From NCBI GenBank assembly GCA_030710605.1, contig CP092865.1:137069964-137133963 (forward strand): a stretch of 64,000 nt of DNA, written 5' to 3'. A program made the position numbers and the translations under genes. The notes below the pieces were generated by a model. The model was not told the DNA's origin. It made no database searches and saw only the letters and a program-made list of their open reading frames with translations. Source of the stretch: Cordylochernes scorpioides (lineage: Eukaryota; Arthropoda; Arachnida; Pseudoscorpiones; Chernetidae). Positions 55,747-64,000 of the stretch are shown one piece after another (position 1 is the stretch's first letter; the number at the start of each line of letters is the position of its first letter).

Positions 55747-56540
55747 TTTAACAGCATATACAGATGGATCTTCAGACCTTACCCTGAGTTATGGAGGGGC
55801 CGGAATTAACATAATACTGCAAGATGGAACGCACATCAAAATCAAAGAAGGAGCAGGACAGATTTCGTCAAACTTCACTTGTGAACTGACGGCTATCTGG
55901 AAAGCCCTTGATGTATGCCTTAACCAACCATCCCTGCATCAAGCAGAAGGAAATTTAATATACAGCGACTCCATATTCGCTCTAGAAGCAATTCAGAAGG
56001 GCAATACTAAAATCACACGGAAAATACACTCGTTACTTACCCAACTGGAACCATTGGAGAATAACTGCATTCTACAATGGATCCCTGCCCATGCTGGGAT
56101 CGGGGGTAATGAAATGGCATCTGAATTGGCAAAGGAAGCCAGAAAGTTGAGCCAAAGGAAAGAACAAATGTCATTATTTGACGCTGATTCTTTGTCAAAA
56201 TACAAGATAATTAAACAATAAATAAGAAAATATCAAAATGCGAAATAAACTCTGAGAGAAAAATGACAAAAACTATAACAAGACTTAGAACAAAACACTA
56301 TAAAGGAATGACAATACACCCAGATGGCACAATAACCTATAGGGCATGCAACAATTGTCCTGGTGTGGAACTTACACCTACCCACATATTCTCATAGCCA
56401 GCAATGGCCGCAGCCTTGCAGAAATTTGACATAGACCCAGAGCAGCAGCTTTACACACCCAAGATAGTGGACATTGCTGCTGCTGTGATGGAGATGCATG
56501 GATACATCTGAGGCTCTTTATTGGACACGACAACAACAAC
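55747..56540 (+). pseudogene. I-like LINE: RNase H, zinc knuckle and 3' tail
   Basis: RNase H: LTAYTDGSSDLTLSYGG (Asp), NFTCELTAIWKAL (Glu), LIYSDSIFAL (Asp), LQWIPAHAGIGGNEMASELA (His/Asp), one open frame to 56220. After a break comes Y-RACNNCPGVELTPTHIFS, a zinc-knuckle tail. The 3' end CATCTGAGGCTC...ACACGACAACAACAAC equals the 72-bp tail at 39229. Same strand and clade style as 46466-49215, so probably the far end of that element, separated by later insertions and with about 0.6 kb missing. Confidence 0.8.
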
Positions 56541-56616
56541 GGCATTCCAGAGTAAAATAAATTATCAGAGATAGATACATATTTTTCAAATGAATTAAAA
56601 TGAATATAATCGATTC

Positions 56617-57096
56617 TGAGAGAGAGTTGAATTTAAAAAATATTAGAAATTTATTTTCTTCGGAAACACAAGCCGTATCTAAAATATCATTTTTTTTTTT
56701 GCTACATGTTTGAATTTGCATTTACCTATTTTACATATCTCTGATTGTATTTAAAAATTGTTAACCAATTCTTCATACTTTTGGCGAAGTGGTGTTTTAT
56801 TAATTTGTTATTTGATGTTATTAGGGTTCTTTCCTGGTATTCAAAAAGAAAAAATACGTGTCGATCAGTTATATTTTTCAATTTATCAAACAATTTCGCC
56901 GCTGAATTTCTGATTCTGGTAGTGCGCCATCTGGCGAATAAAATTGTAACTAAAATCAATTTCGAATTTTTCATTATTTGCCATAAAAAATCCCATTGCA
57001 TCCTGAACACAATGGTGTTAACCGCATTGCTCTAGCGCAAATATTCGCGGAGTTATTAATTTTTGAAGTTGTGCGGGACTTTTGGATCACCCTGTA
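56617..57096 (-). mobile_element. DNA-transposon end, right inverted arm
   Basis: Inverse copy of 44892-45368, ending GGATCACCCTGTA at 57096 and followed by TA. It faces the left arm, so the two could be the ends of one 12.2 kb unit. Confidence 0.8.
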
Positions 57097-57212
57097 TATC
57101 AGGCAGACGAGAGAACGGGCGACGAGTGGAACAGTCGAAGTGAGCACAAGATCAACGATCTCCCATTTTGATGATCCAACAGAAACAATAGATGATGATG
57201 ATAAGGCAAGCC
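57097..57212 (+). CDS. Possible host exon fragment
   Basis: Immediately after the transposon end, one frame reads RQTRERATSGTVEVSTRSTI, then a DDPTET...DDDD-type acidic end, followed by AAGGCAAGC, a fair GC-type splice donor (AG|GCAAG). A TATATCAG acceptor-like AG lies at about 57101. Ser/Thr and Asp/Glu-rich, with good codon variety and no stops until 57319. I do not recognise the protein, and a chance ORF remains quite possible. Confidence 0.25.
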
Positions 57213-57239
57213 TTTTTCTAAGAAGCTTTTCCTTTTTCC

Positions 57240-58140
57240 TCCATTATTCTATGAATTTATTTATTTATTTTTATATGCAGACATTTTGTTTAGATGATCA
57301 TTCTCTCTTTACATAGAATATATATATTTATTTATACTTTTTTATTTAATTTATTTATAAATTCCTAAATATTGTTTTGTAATGATAACTATATAGCTGT
57401 CATAGATAATTATCTTGCCCTGTTTATTTATTTTAGACAATCATATAAAGAAACAAAATTGTCTCTATAAAATACAAGTGTAAAACAATTGTAAAACTAG
57501 TTTTTAATGAATATACAAGTTTTTAAACTTAGAAATGGCTTTGCAATGATAGTTTTTAAATTTCTAAATGTGGTTATACTAATATCTGTATGGTTAGGTA
57601 TAGATATAGAGGATGGTTTAATATGTTTAAATTGATCAAAGAGGATGAGCCAAAAAAAAAACATTATATATAAAGTTAACGGATTTAAAGAAAAGAAGAA
57701 GAAATAATAAAAAAAAGTACCCCCCTCCCAAACGTGATGTATTTTAAAATGAAGAAAGCAAGGTTGCTGATTTGTTCCCTGCGCCTGTCTTATGACGTTT
57801 TTTTTTTTTTTACCCTCTCTTGACTTTTCGAGAAGCACGTATTTCCGAGCAGAAGAAGTTGGGAGAAGAAAAAAAAAGCGCGGGAAAAAAAAAAGGCAGC
57901 AGCAGACTGGCGACAACGAAGGAAAGGCCACAAATTAACCCTTGGTGAGACGTGAGCTGGGTTCGACTGATTTCTACTGGGGGTCACCCACACGCGACCT
58001 GCTAAATTACATTTTGCATTTTGTGAAAAATTTTGCGTTTTGTTGGAAACACTTCATTTTTCTCCACTCCAAGAACTAAAAAAGTTCTTATTAAACTCTT
58101 TCTCAAAATGCTTTTTTAATATACTTTCGTGCATACTTTT
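57240..58140. other. AT-rich; small GC-richer patch at 57890-58005
   Basis: No recognisable gene. 57890-58005 (GGCAGCAGCAGACTGGCGAC..., GGGGGTCACCCACACGCGAC) is non-repetitive in the window. Poly-A and poly-T runs surround it. Confidence 0.5.
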
Positions 58141-58621
58141 GATGTATCTATAACAAGATATTCATCGCAGTAAGGCAACAATAGAAGTTTGTTTTATATT
58201 TAAAAAGAAAGATTCGTGTTTTAATGATGTCATTTGTTATATATAGATGGAGTGTTAGTGCCTTAAATTTAATATATGCCTAACTGGCCTTGTACTTATT
58301 GTTTGCGGAAGAGCATTGCTCGATGCAAATATTCATATGTAATTCTACTGTTCTAAAAGCTTATGTCCATAGTTTGCTTGAATACCATTTCTAAGATTTC
58401 ACCTTTCAGTGTAACATATATAAGCAGAATGGTCCAATACAGTATTAGAGCTCTAAGAAGCGGTCTGGTAGATTAATTCGGTGAAATCGCCAGTAGGATT
58501 TACCACTGATGAGCCAAGCCCTCCCAATATATTTTTTCATTGCAGTAAGGGCAGTAGAAGTTTGTATTATGTATAAAAGAAGCATTCGTGCTTTTAAATC
58601 CTTTCATTTTATATACATGCT
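58140..58621 (+). repeat. K-family element, long copy
   Basis: Includes GCGGAAGAGCATTGCTCGAT (58310), CTTATGTCCATAGTTTGC, the core AGCGGTCTGGTAGATTAATT, CGGTGAAATCGCC, TTTACCACTGATGAGCC (58460-58520), and the CAGTAAGGGCAGTAGAAGTT arm. It is broken at about 58621 by the 76-bp array. Confidence 0.7.
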
Positions 58622-59567
58622 TATAGGTATAACTTCCTTAAGTTTTGTCCATGAGTGTATCTTTCAGGGCTATTGTCTGAATCCTGATATACATGCTAAA
58701 AGGTACAACTTCCATAAGTTTTGTCCATGAGTGTATCTTTCAGGGCTATTGTCTGAATCCTGATATACATGCTAAAAGGTACAACTTCCTTAAGTTTTGT
58801 CCATGAGTGTATCTTTCAGAGCTATTGTCTGAATCCCGATATACATGCTAAAAGGTACAACTTCCTTAAGTTTTGTCCATGAGTGTATCTTTCAGAGTTA
58901 TTGTCTGAATCCTGATATATATGCTAAAAGGTACAACTTCCTTAAGTTTTGTCTATGAGTGTATCTTTCAGAGCTATTGTCTGAATCCTGATATACATGC
59001 TAAAAGGTACAACTTCCATAAGTTTTGTCCATGAGTGTATCTTTCAGGGCTATTGTCTGAATCCTGATATACATGCTAAAAGGTACAACTTCCTTAAGTT
59101 TTGTCCATGAGTGTATCTTTCAGAGTTATTGTCTGAATCCCGATATACATGCTAAAAGGTACAACTTCCTTAAGTTTTGTCCATGAGTGTATCTTTCAGA
59201 GTTATTGTCTGAATCCTGATATACATGCTAAAAGGTACAACTTCCTTAAGTTTTGTCCATGAGTGTATCTTTCAGAGCTATTGTCTGAATCCCGATATAC
59301 ATGCTAAAAGGTACAACTTCCTTAAGTTTTGTCCATGAGTGTATCTTTCAGAGTTATTGTCTGAATCCCGATATACATGCTAAAAGGTACAACTTCCTTA
59401 AGTTTTGTCCATGAGTGTATCTTTCAGAGTTATTGTCTGAATCCTGATATACATGCTAAAAGGTACAACTTCCTTAAGTTTTGTCCATGAGTGTATCTTT
59501 CAGAGTTATTGTCTGAATCCCGATATACATGCTAAAAGATACAACTTCCTTAAGTTTTGTCAATGAG
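58622..59567 (+). repeat. 76-bp tandem array, 12 units
   Basis: CTTTCAG marks unit starts at 58661, 58737, 58813, 58889, 58965, 59041, 59117, 59193, 59269, 59345, 59421 and 59497, an exact 76-bp step each time. Units vary only at a few sites (CAGGGC/CAGAGC/CAGAGT; CCTG/CCCG; CCTTAAG/CCATAAG). Each unit is the right end of the Tc1-like MITE, including its TTTTGTCCATGAGTGTA terminus. Not a CRISPR: no spacers. No coding role. Confidence 0.92.
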
Positions 59568-59571
59568 TGTC

Positions 59572-59720
59572 TGGTGGCTAAGAAGCGGTCTGGTAGATTA
59601 AATTGACGAAACCGCTGGTAGGATTTACCACTGATGAGCCAAGCCTTCCTAATGTTTTTCAAAGCAGTAAGGACAGTAGAAGTTTCTTTTATATTTGAAA
59701 AGAAACATCATGATTCAATG
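59572..59720 (+). repeat. K-family core copy
   Basis: AAGCGGTCTGGTAGATTAAA, TTGACGAAACCGCT, TTTACCACTGATGAGCC, CTTCC, then the AGCAGTAAGGACAGTAGAAG arm. Directly abuts the 76-bp array. Confidence 0.7.
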
Positions 59721-60436
59721 CTTCCATTTCTTATACAGTAGAATTTGAATAATTCAAACCTCTTTAATTCCAATATTTATCTTGGTCCTTAGACTTTAAG
59801 CCTTTTATTCAAAACGTTTTTAATCAGAATTTTTGGAAAATTCGATTTATTTTTGGTCCCTTGGGCTTCAAATTATCTAAGTTTGATGGTATTTGTAAAT
59901 GTTGTTAATCAGAAATTCTTTTCATCAGAAAAACCTTTATTTAGAATGAACAAGAGGACGATACAAAATTATACACCGTTACATAGGATGTCTTACACAA
60001 TCCTTTCTGAAAACACGACCCGACACCGGTCTGTAGATACTGCAGGACATATCTCTGAATAGATATACCACTTTGTTAATTGCTCTTTAAGATTCCTTTA
60101 AATTTTCAATGCGGATTTTACACGGGAATGTGCGTATATAAGAGTTATTATTATAAAGGTCACAATTTATATAGAAGGAAATAGATTGAAGCTTGTTTAT
60201 TAATATTGTCTATATGGGACTATATAAGTTTAAATACAAATATAAAATATGCATCAAAAAGGCACCTCTTCCTTTAATTATTCATAAGAACGATTGCACT
60301 TTTGCATCACCCTAGTAAAAAACTTTACAATTGATGATAAATTCTTCATTACTAGAAATTTGTTTTACAAAGGTGATGCAAAAGTTACATCGTTATGATG
60401 CATAATTAAGAGGAGTGATGTCTCTATTGTTTTGGT

Positions 60437-60747
60437 TTTTTTTTTTTTTGCTTATCCCTAGTACACGTGGTACAGGCCATGATAATCATGGTGGGTAGTT
60501 AGCGACTGCTTTTACTGTAAGCGCACCACATGTTTACACATGTGAAAAGCAGTTAGACCTTTCACTTACAAATGTGCCAGAGCCCCGTTTGTTTACTTGC
60601 ACTCGCTGGTGGGGTTGGACTTTTGCAAGAATCGGGGACCATTGGAGCATTTTTTTTAACAGAAAAAAGTGTCCAATGCGGGAATCGAAACCGGGTCGTA
60701 GTGGTCGAAAACCAAACGGTTTAACCAGCTTCCCACCGACCCCCCTC
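60437..60747 (-). mobile_element. T-family tRNA-SINE, full length
   Basis: 311 bp between a TTTTGGT duplication (60430-60436 and 60748-60754). On the minus strand: head GGGGGGTCGGTGGGAAGCTG (A box), B box CCCGGTTTCGATTCCCGC, GGACACTTTTTTCTG, body with CACATGTGTAAACATGTGG, tail CATGATTATCATGGCCTGTA and CTAGGGATAAGC, then 15 A. This is the reference copy for 13843, 25352, 30400, 30755, 31210, 31715, 35228 and 41513. Confidence 0.85.
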
Positions 60748-60984
60748 TTTTGGTGTCATGAATATAATATTCCCGCAAAACTCTATGTTATATTCTATAC
60801 TGAAAGATGAATATGTAAATAGAGAAAGATTGTGTAAAAAATATTCCAGTGAAATAGTAATGGTGGATTGACAGTACACAACAGGAATGCTAGATATAAT
60901 AGAGGTATAGTCAAATCATTCAACAGTATATTTTCTTATAATCCACATAAAACTTGCTATAGTATAGTTAAGTTTCATTTTGTA

Positions 60985-61060
60985 TCAATTTATCCTGTAG
61001 AAGGGTGTTATCCCGAAAGCTCGAAAAACGTTTAATAAAAGATACTCATCCTTTATACGT
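60985..61060 (+). ncRNA. Hammerhead-like motif, CUGUAGA type
   Basis: TCCTGTAGA, A, GGG-TGTTAT-CCC, GAAAG, CTC, GAAA, then a TTTAATAAAAGATACTCATC tail. Stem III is AGCU, triplet CUC. Core A6 is U. Likely a Penelope-type terminal repeat fragment. Confidence 0.55.
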
Positions 61061-62200
61061 TTACTTTATTATGTAAAAATAAATTATTATATCTATTACT
61101 GTGTTATAGTAGCTTGTTCATAATAAGACCTGTTTACTTACCTGCCATGTTTATCATGACAGAGTCGGTACGCTATCGCATGTCAAAATGCCGAAGTAAA
61201 TTTGACCAATTCCTTAAGAAATGAAACGCTGATATACACTCATGGTCAAAACTTAAGAAAGTTTCATATTTTGATGTTGCTGGTCCTCTAAAATTAATTT
61301 ATTATCTAAAGTATATTTTCTTATCTGTGTGATACACTATAGAATACGTATCAATGACTTCTTTAATAGATAACAATGTCAACAATATTCAGTTTTACCA
61401 TCAGGATGTATTCTATTTTAACACCTTAATCCACTTCTTTTCTACTTCAACTTCTTTTTCAAAGCAACAACTCTTTTATTAAAATAATTCAAGGTAAGTA
61501 CAGATTGTGAATATCAAGTTTTCTACCATTTTGTACTACCATCATTTAAAAATACATATTCAAGTACAAAATTTGAGATACTTTGTACTTTTTATATTAA
61601 AAAAGATTTGAAATAATAAATAAAAAGCTTATAAACTACCGTTCTATATTATCTATTTATGTTATTGATGGAAAAAACGTATATATTTTATGACTATATA
61701 TTTATATTGGATACTCTCACCTCGTATTTTGAAACAAAAAGAATAAAAAAACAATATTCATTAATAATTATTATCGTTTTAACCACTTGTATAATTGTAA
61801 GTATATTGCTGTTGATATAACTTTAAATTGAATGTAAATCCTCAAAATGCGAAAAATATTTTTTTTTAATAAATTAGTATATATAATCAATGTGCTAAAT
61901 TAATGGTTATTTCACTAATTTATCTGTTTTGCGAAAAATGTATTATATATCATTTATATATAACAACTCTATTTACCTATTATAAAAATTAATGAGAGAA
62001 GTTTTTTCTAATGTTAAGAAGTGTGAAATAAAATTATCGAGAGAAAAATAGTTCACACACCCACCTAAAAAAATCTTAAAATTTAAAAATTCATAGAGAG
62101 AAGAAAAGAGAAAGAGAGAGCTCGGCCACCCTGCTTTTTATTCCAAACCAAAAGACAAATTTAATCAGAAAAACTTATGAATATTAAGGTATAATATAAC
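61061..62200. other. AT-rich; MITE end at 61234-61290
   Basis: TACACTCATGGTCAAAACTT at 61236 is one end of a Tc1-like MITE; the other end is missing. The rest is very AT-rich. Confidence 0.6.
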
Positions 62201-62420
62201 TTTCTTGAAACAGCAGAGAGAAAGCTGAGTTTTTGAGGCGAGTTATCGTGGGTACGCGGTGGTGCATTCTAATGAGGAGGGGGTCAAAATTAACCAAAAT
62301 ATGGGCAAAGAAATTCATTAAAAGCTGAAAGTAGAAAATACAGCGCGATAGATTATGGGGGCTAAAAGTTAAAGATGTGGCCCGCGAAAAAACAATAAAC
62401 CAAAATTATTACAAAATTAA
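62200..62420. other. Non-repetitive, GC-richer patch
   Basis: GGGTACGCGGTGGTGCATTC, TAATGAGGAGGGGGTCAAAA and further mixed sequence, with no copy in the window. Possibly conserved non-coding DNA. Confidence 0.25.
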
Positions 62421-63158
62421 TAGATAAAATAGAGAAGAGAAATGGCTGAAATGTAGATTAGGCGGGAAACTCACTGAGTAAATAGTCGTTTGGGAAAGAA
62501 TGCATAATAATGCTAATTGTAAAAATTTCAGACGAACAAACGATTTTTTTGTTGATTGTTTATAGTGGAATTAATTCTTTCTATTGTATAAATTTTATTT
62601 TTTCTCCTAATTTTGAAAAAAAGAAATAATATTATGAAAAATATCTTGAGGAGATCTTTTAAAGTAATTGGATTTTTTAAAAAATCTTTCCAAGACAAAA
62701 AAAAAATTAACATCGATTTTTTTTCCTTCATTTTGTTTCGAAAGTTTTTTTTTTTTCGCCAAGTTGAAATAGATTGTTTCTGGTTTTTGTTCTTTATGAA
62801 GTTTTAAAGGAATTTGAGTTAAATAAAAACTTATTAATAGAAATGGGGGATTTATATTAAATATATTTATTATGGAAACTTGCCGTTTTTTTCGCTTCAC
62901 TAAAAATAATTTCTGAAATTATTGTAACATTATTTTCATTGTTTGCCATCTTTCTATATTAAAATACATAAATAACTATACACGGTCTTTAATATAATTC
63001 AAAATTAAATTATATAACAATATGATAGTGGTATATAATTGACATATGAAGAATAAAAGTAATAATTTAATAATAATAATGGTTATATATATAATATAAC
63101 AGGGAATAGAGAATTAAATATAAACCAAACACCCATTCTCTATTTTTCTCTATATCTC

Positions 63159-63423
63159 CTGGATTTTTCTAGTTGGTCTCGAGGACCACGCCATCACCAT
63201 CACCTCAGCGGCGAAGTACGCCATCTACGTTTTCTTCGTAGATCTCTAAATACGTGGTGTCGCTGGAGATCCGCTGGCGATTCTCCACCAAACTCTTCAG
63301 CGATGGCAGAGACGCCATATTCATTGTACATAGTGTATATAATGCATATTATCTTTTTAAAATAGTGCAGACTGTGCACTTTGGATGTATTGAAAAGATG
63401 TCAATAAAATTATTTTAATTGTC
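63159..63423 (+). repeat. W-family retroposon, complete reference copy
   Basis: 265 bp from CTGGATTTTTCTAGTTGGTC to ATTATTTTAATTGTC. It contains GTGGTGTCGCTGGAGATCCG, CAGCGATGGCAGAGACGCCA and AGTGCAGACTGTGCACTTTG (a small palindrome). No long ORF. The AATAAAATTAT signal and ATTGTC end mark it as a polyadenylated-type retroposon. Copies: 1201, 24120, 32330, 47991. Confidence 0.7.
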
Positions 63424-63569
63424 TTTTTCTCTAGATTTTACCCATCAACATATAGGCTTACGTAAAAAGAATACCATTAACTTCTAAATGATTCAGATAA
63501 TGCAGATAATGCAAATACCTATTCAACAATGATCAGTTGAAGTCGTGATTTGGTTCCCAAGGTATCAGA

Positions 63570-63735
63570 CCAACCTAATTTGGCGAAACCGCTGAGAGGG
63601 TTCATTACTGATGAGCCAAGCCCTCTCATTCAATAACTCATATCATTGTAGTAAGGTCTGTAGAGATAATATTTGATGATATTTAAAAGAAACGCATTGC
63701 CAGTAAATTTATTTGTGTAAAATTTTAACGATAGA
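63570..63735 (+). repeat. K-family right arm
   Basis: TTTGGCGAAACCGCTGAGAG, TTCATTACTGATGAGCC, CCCTCTC, then CATTGTAGTAAGGTCTGTAG and CATTGCCAGTAAATTTATTT, the same as the right arm of 6693-7000. The AGCGGTC strand is absent. Confidence 0.7.
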
Positions 63736-64000
63736 TGGCAATTAAATTGATAAACAATGAATTTGATATTTAGGTGTAAGTAGACTTTTTATTGATACTT
63801 GAATGTCAAAAGGTAGAGACAGTCCAATTAGAATCATCTTCTTTGTGAGTATTTAGCCGTTAAGAAGTAGCAAAAGAATCGAAGAAGATAAAAAAAAGAG
63901 AACCTATCTATTTATAGTTAAGAGAGAAACCCATTCTGTGAGAAGAACAGAATTCAAATTGAGCCTTCTTTATAAAAAAGAAATATTGAAAACAATTATC

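Noticed and set aside
57497..57931. 144-residue minus-strand ORF
   Set aside because: Phe/Leu-rich translation of A-rich DNA; typical low-complexity artefact.
58622..59567. CRISPR-like array
   Set aside because: Units abut with no spacers, the unit is a MITE end, and the genome is animal-type.
62528..62900. Lys/Phe-rich ORFs on both strands
   Set aside because: Low-complexity translation of poly-A/poly-T sequence.

Overview
This 64 kb window looks like an AT-rich, repeat-dense intergenic or intronic stretch of an invertebrate animal genome. I see no intact host protein-coding gene, no rRNA, no operon structure and no CRISPR array. The transposon mix is animal-type and arthropod-like but not diagnostic of a phylum: a mariner, a second IS630-Tc1-mariner transposase, I-like and R1-like LINEs, Penelope-like sequence, tRNA-derived SINEs and Tc1-like MITEs. 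Nearly all long reading frames are decayed transposon genes or chance ORFs.

Layout. 0-14 kb holds foldback repeats, short SINEs, Tc1-like MITEs, and at 1482-1563 (minus) a sequence that folds as a complete hammerhead ribozyme with a canonical core. A 1285-bp mariner at 14639-15923 sits in an older repeat with a TA duplication. 16-44 kb is a scatter of palindromic repeats, tRNA-SINEs, LINE tails, a candidate LTR with a tRNA-Leu primer-binding site, a tRNA-like cloverleaf (28699-28771), a second canonical hammerhead fold (27740-27784, minus), and a few non-repetitive islands with promoter- or enhancer-like motifs. 44892-57096 is a nested block: two 480-bp inverted arms of a DNA transposon enclose a transposase remnant, an I-like LINE, a short retroposon that carries a solo LTR, an R1-like LINE, an opposite-strand LINE, and inside that a recent Penelope-like foldback. 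57-64 kb holds a possible host exon, an exact 76-bp tandem array (12 units) that matches one end of a Tc1-like MITE, another tRNA-SINE, and more short repeats.

The most interesting signal is RNA-level. At least five otherwise different repeat families carry the hammerhead arrangement CUGNNGA, stem II, GAAA-N, N'-UH, stem I, with a two- or three-base-pair self-complementary stem III whose 15.2/16.2 pair changes between families while staying paired (C-G, U-A, G-C). One of them lies directly downstream of a Penelope-like C-terminal coding tail. A sixth abundant family (called K here, about ten copies) contains every conserved hammerhead nucleotide and all three helices, but with the strands in a connection order that is not a known hammerhead permutation. 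This could be a kissing-loop version or a coincidence, and it can be tested.

Coordinates of repeat edges were read by eye and may be off by several bases. Family names are assignments by motif, not by database search.
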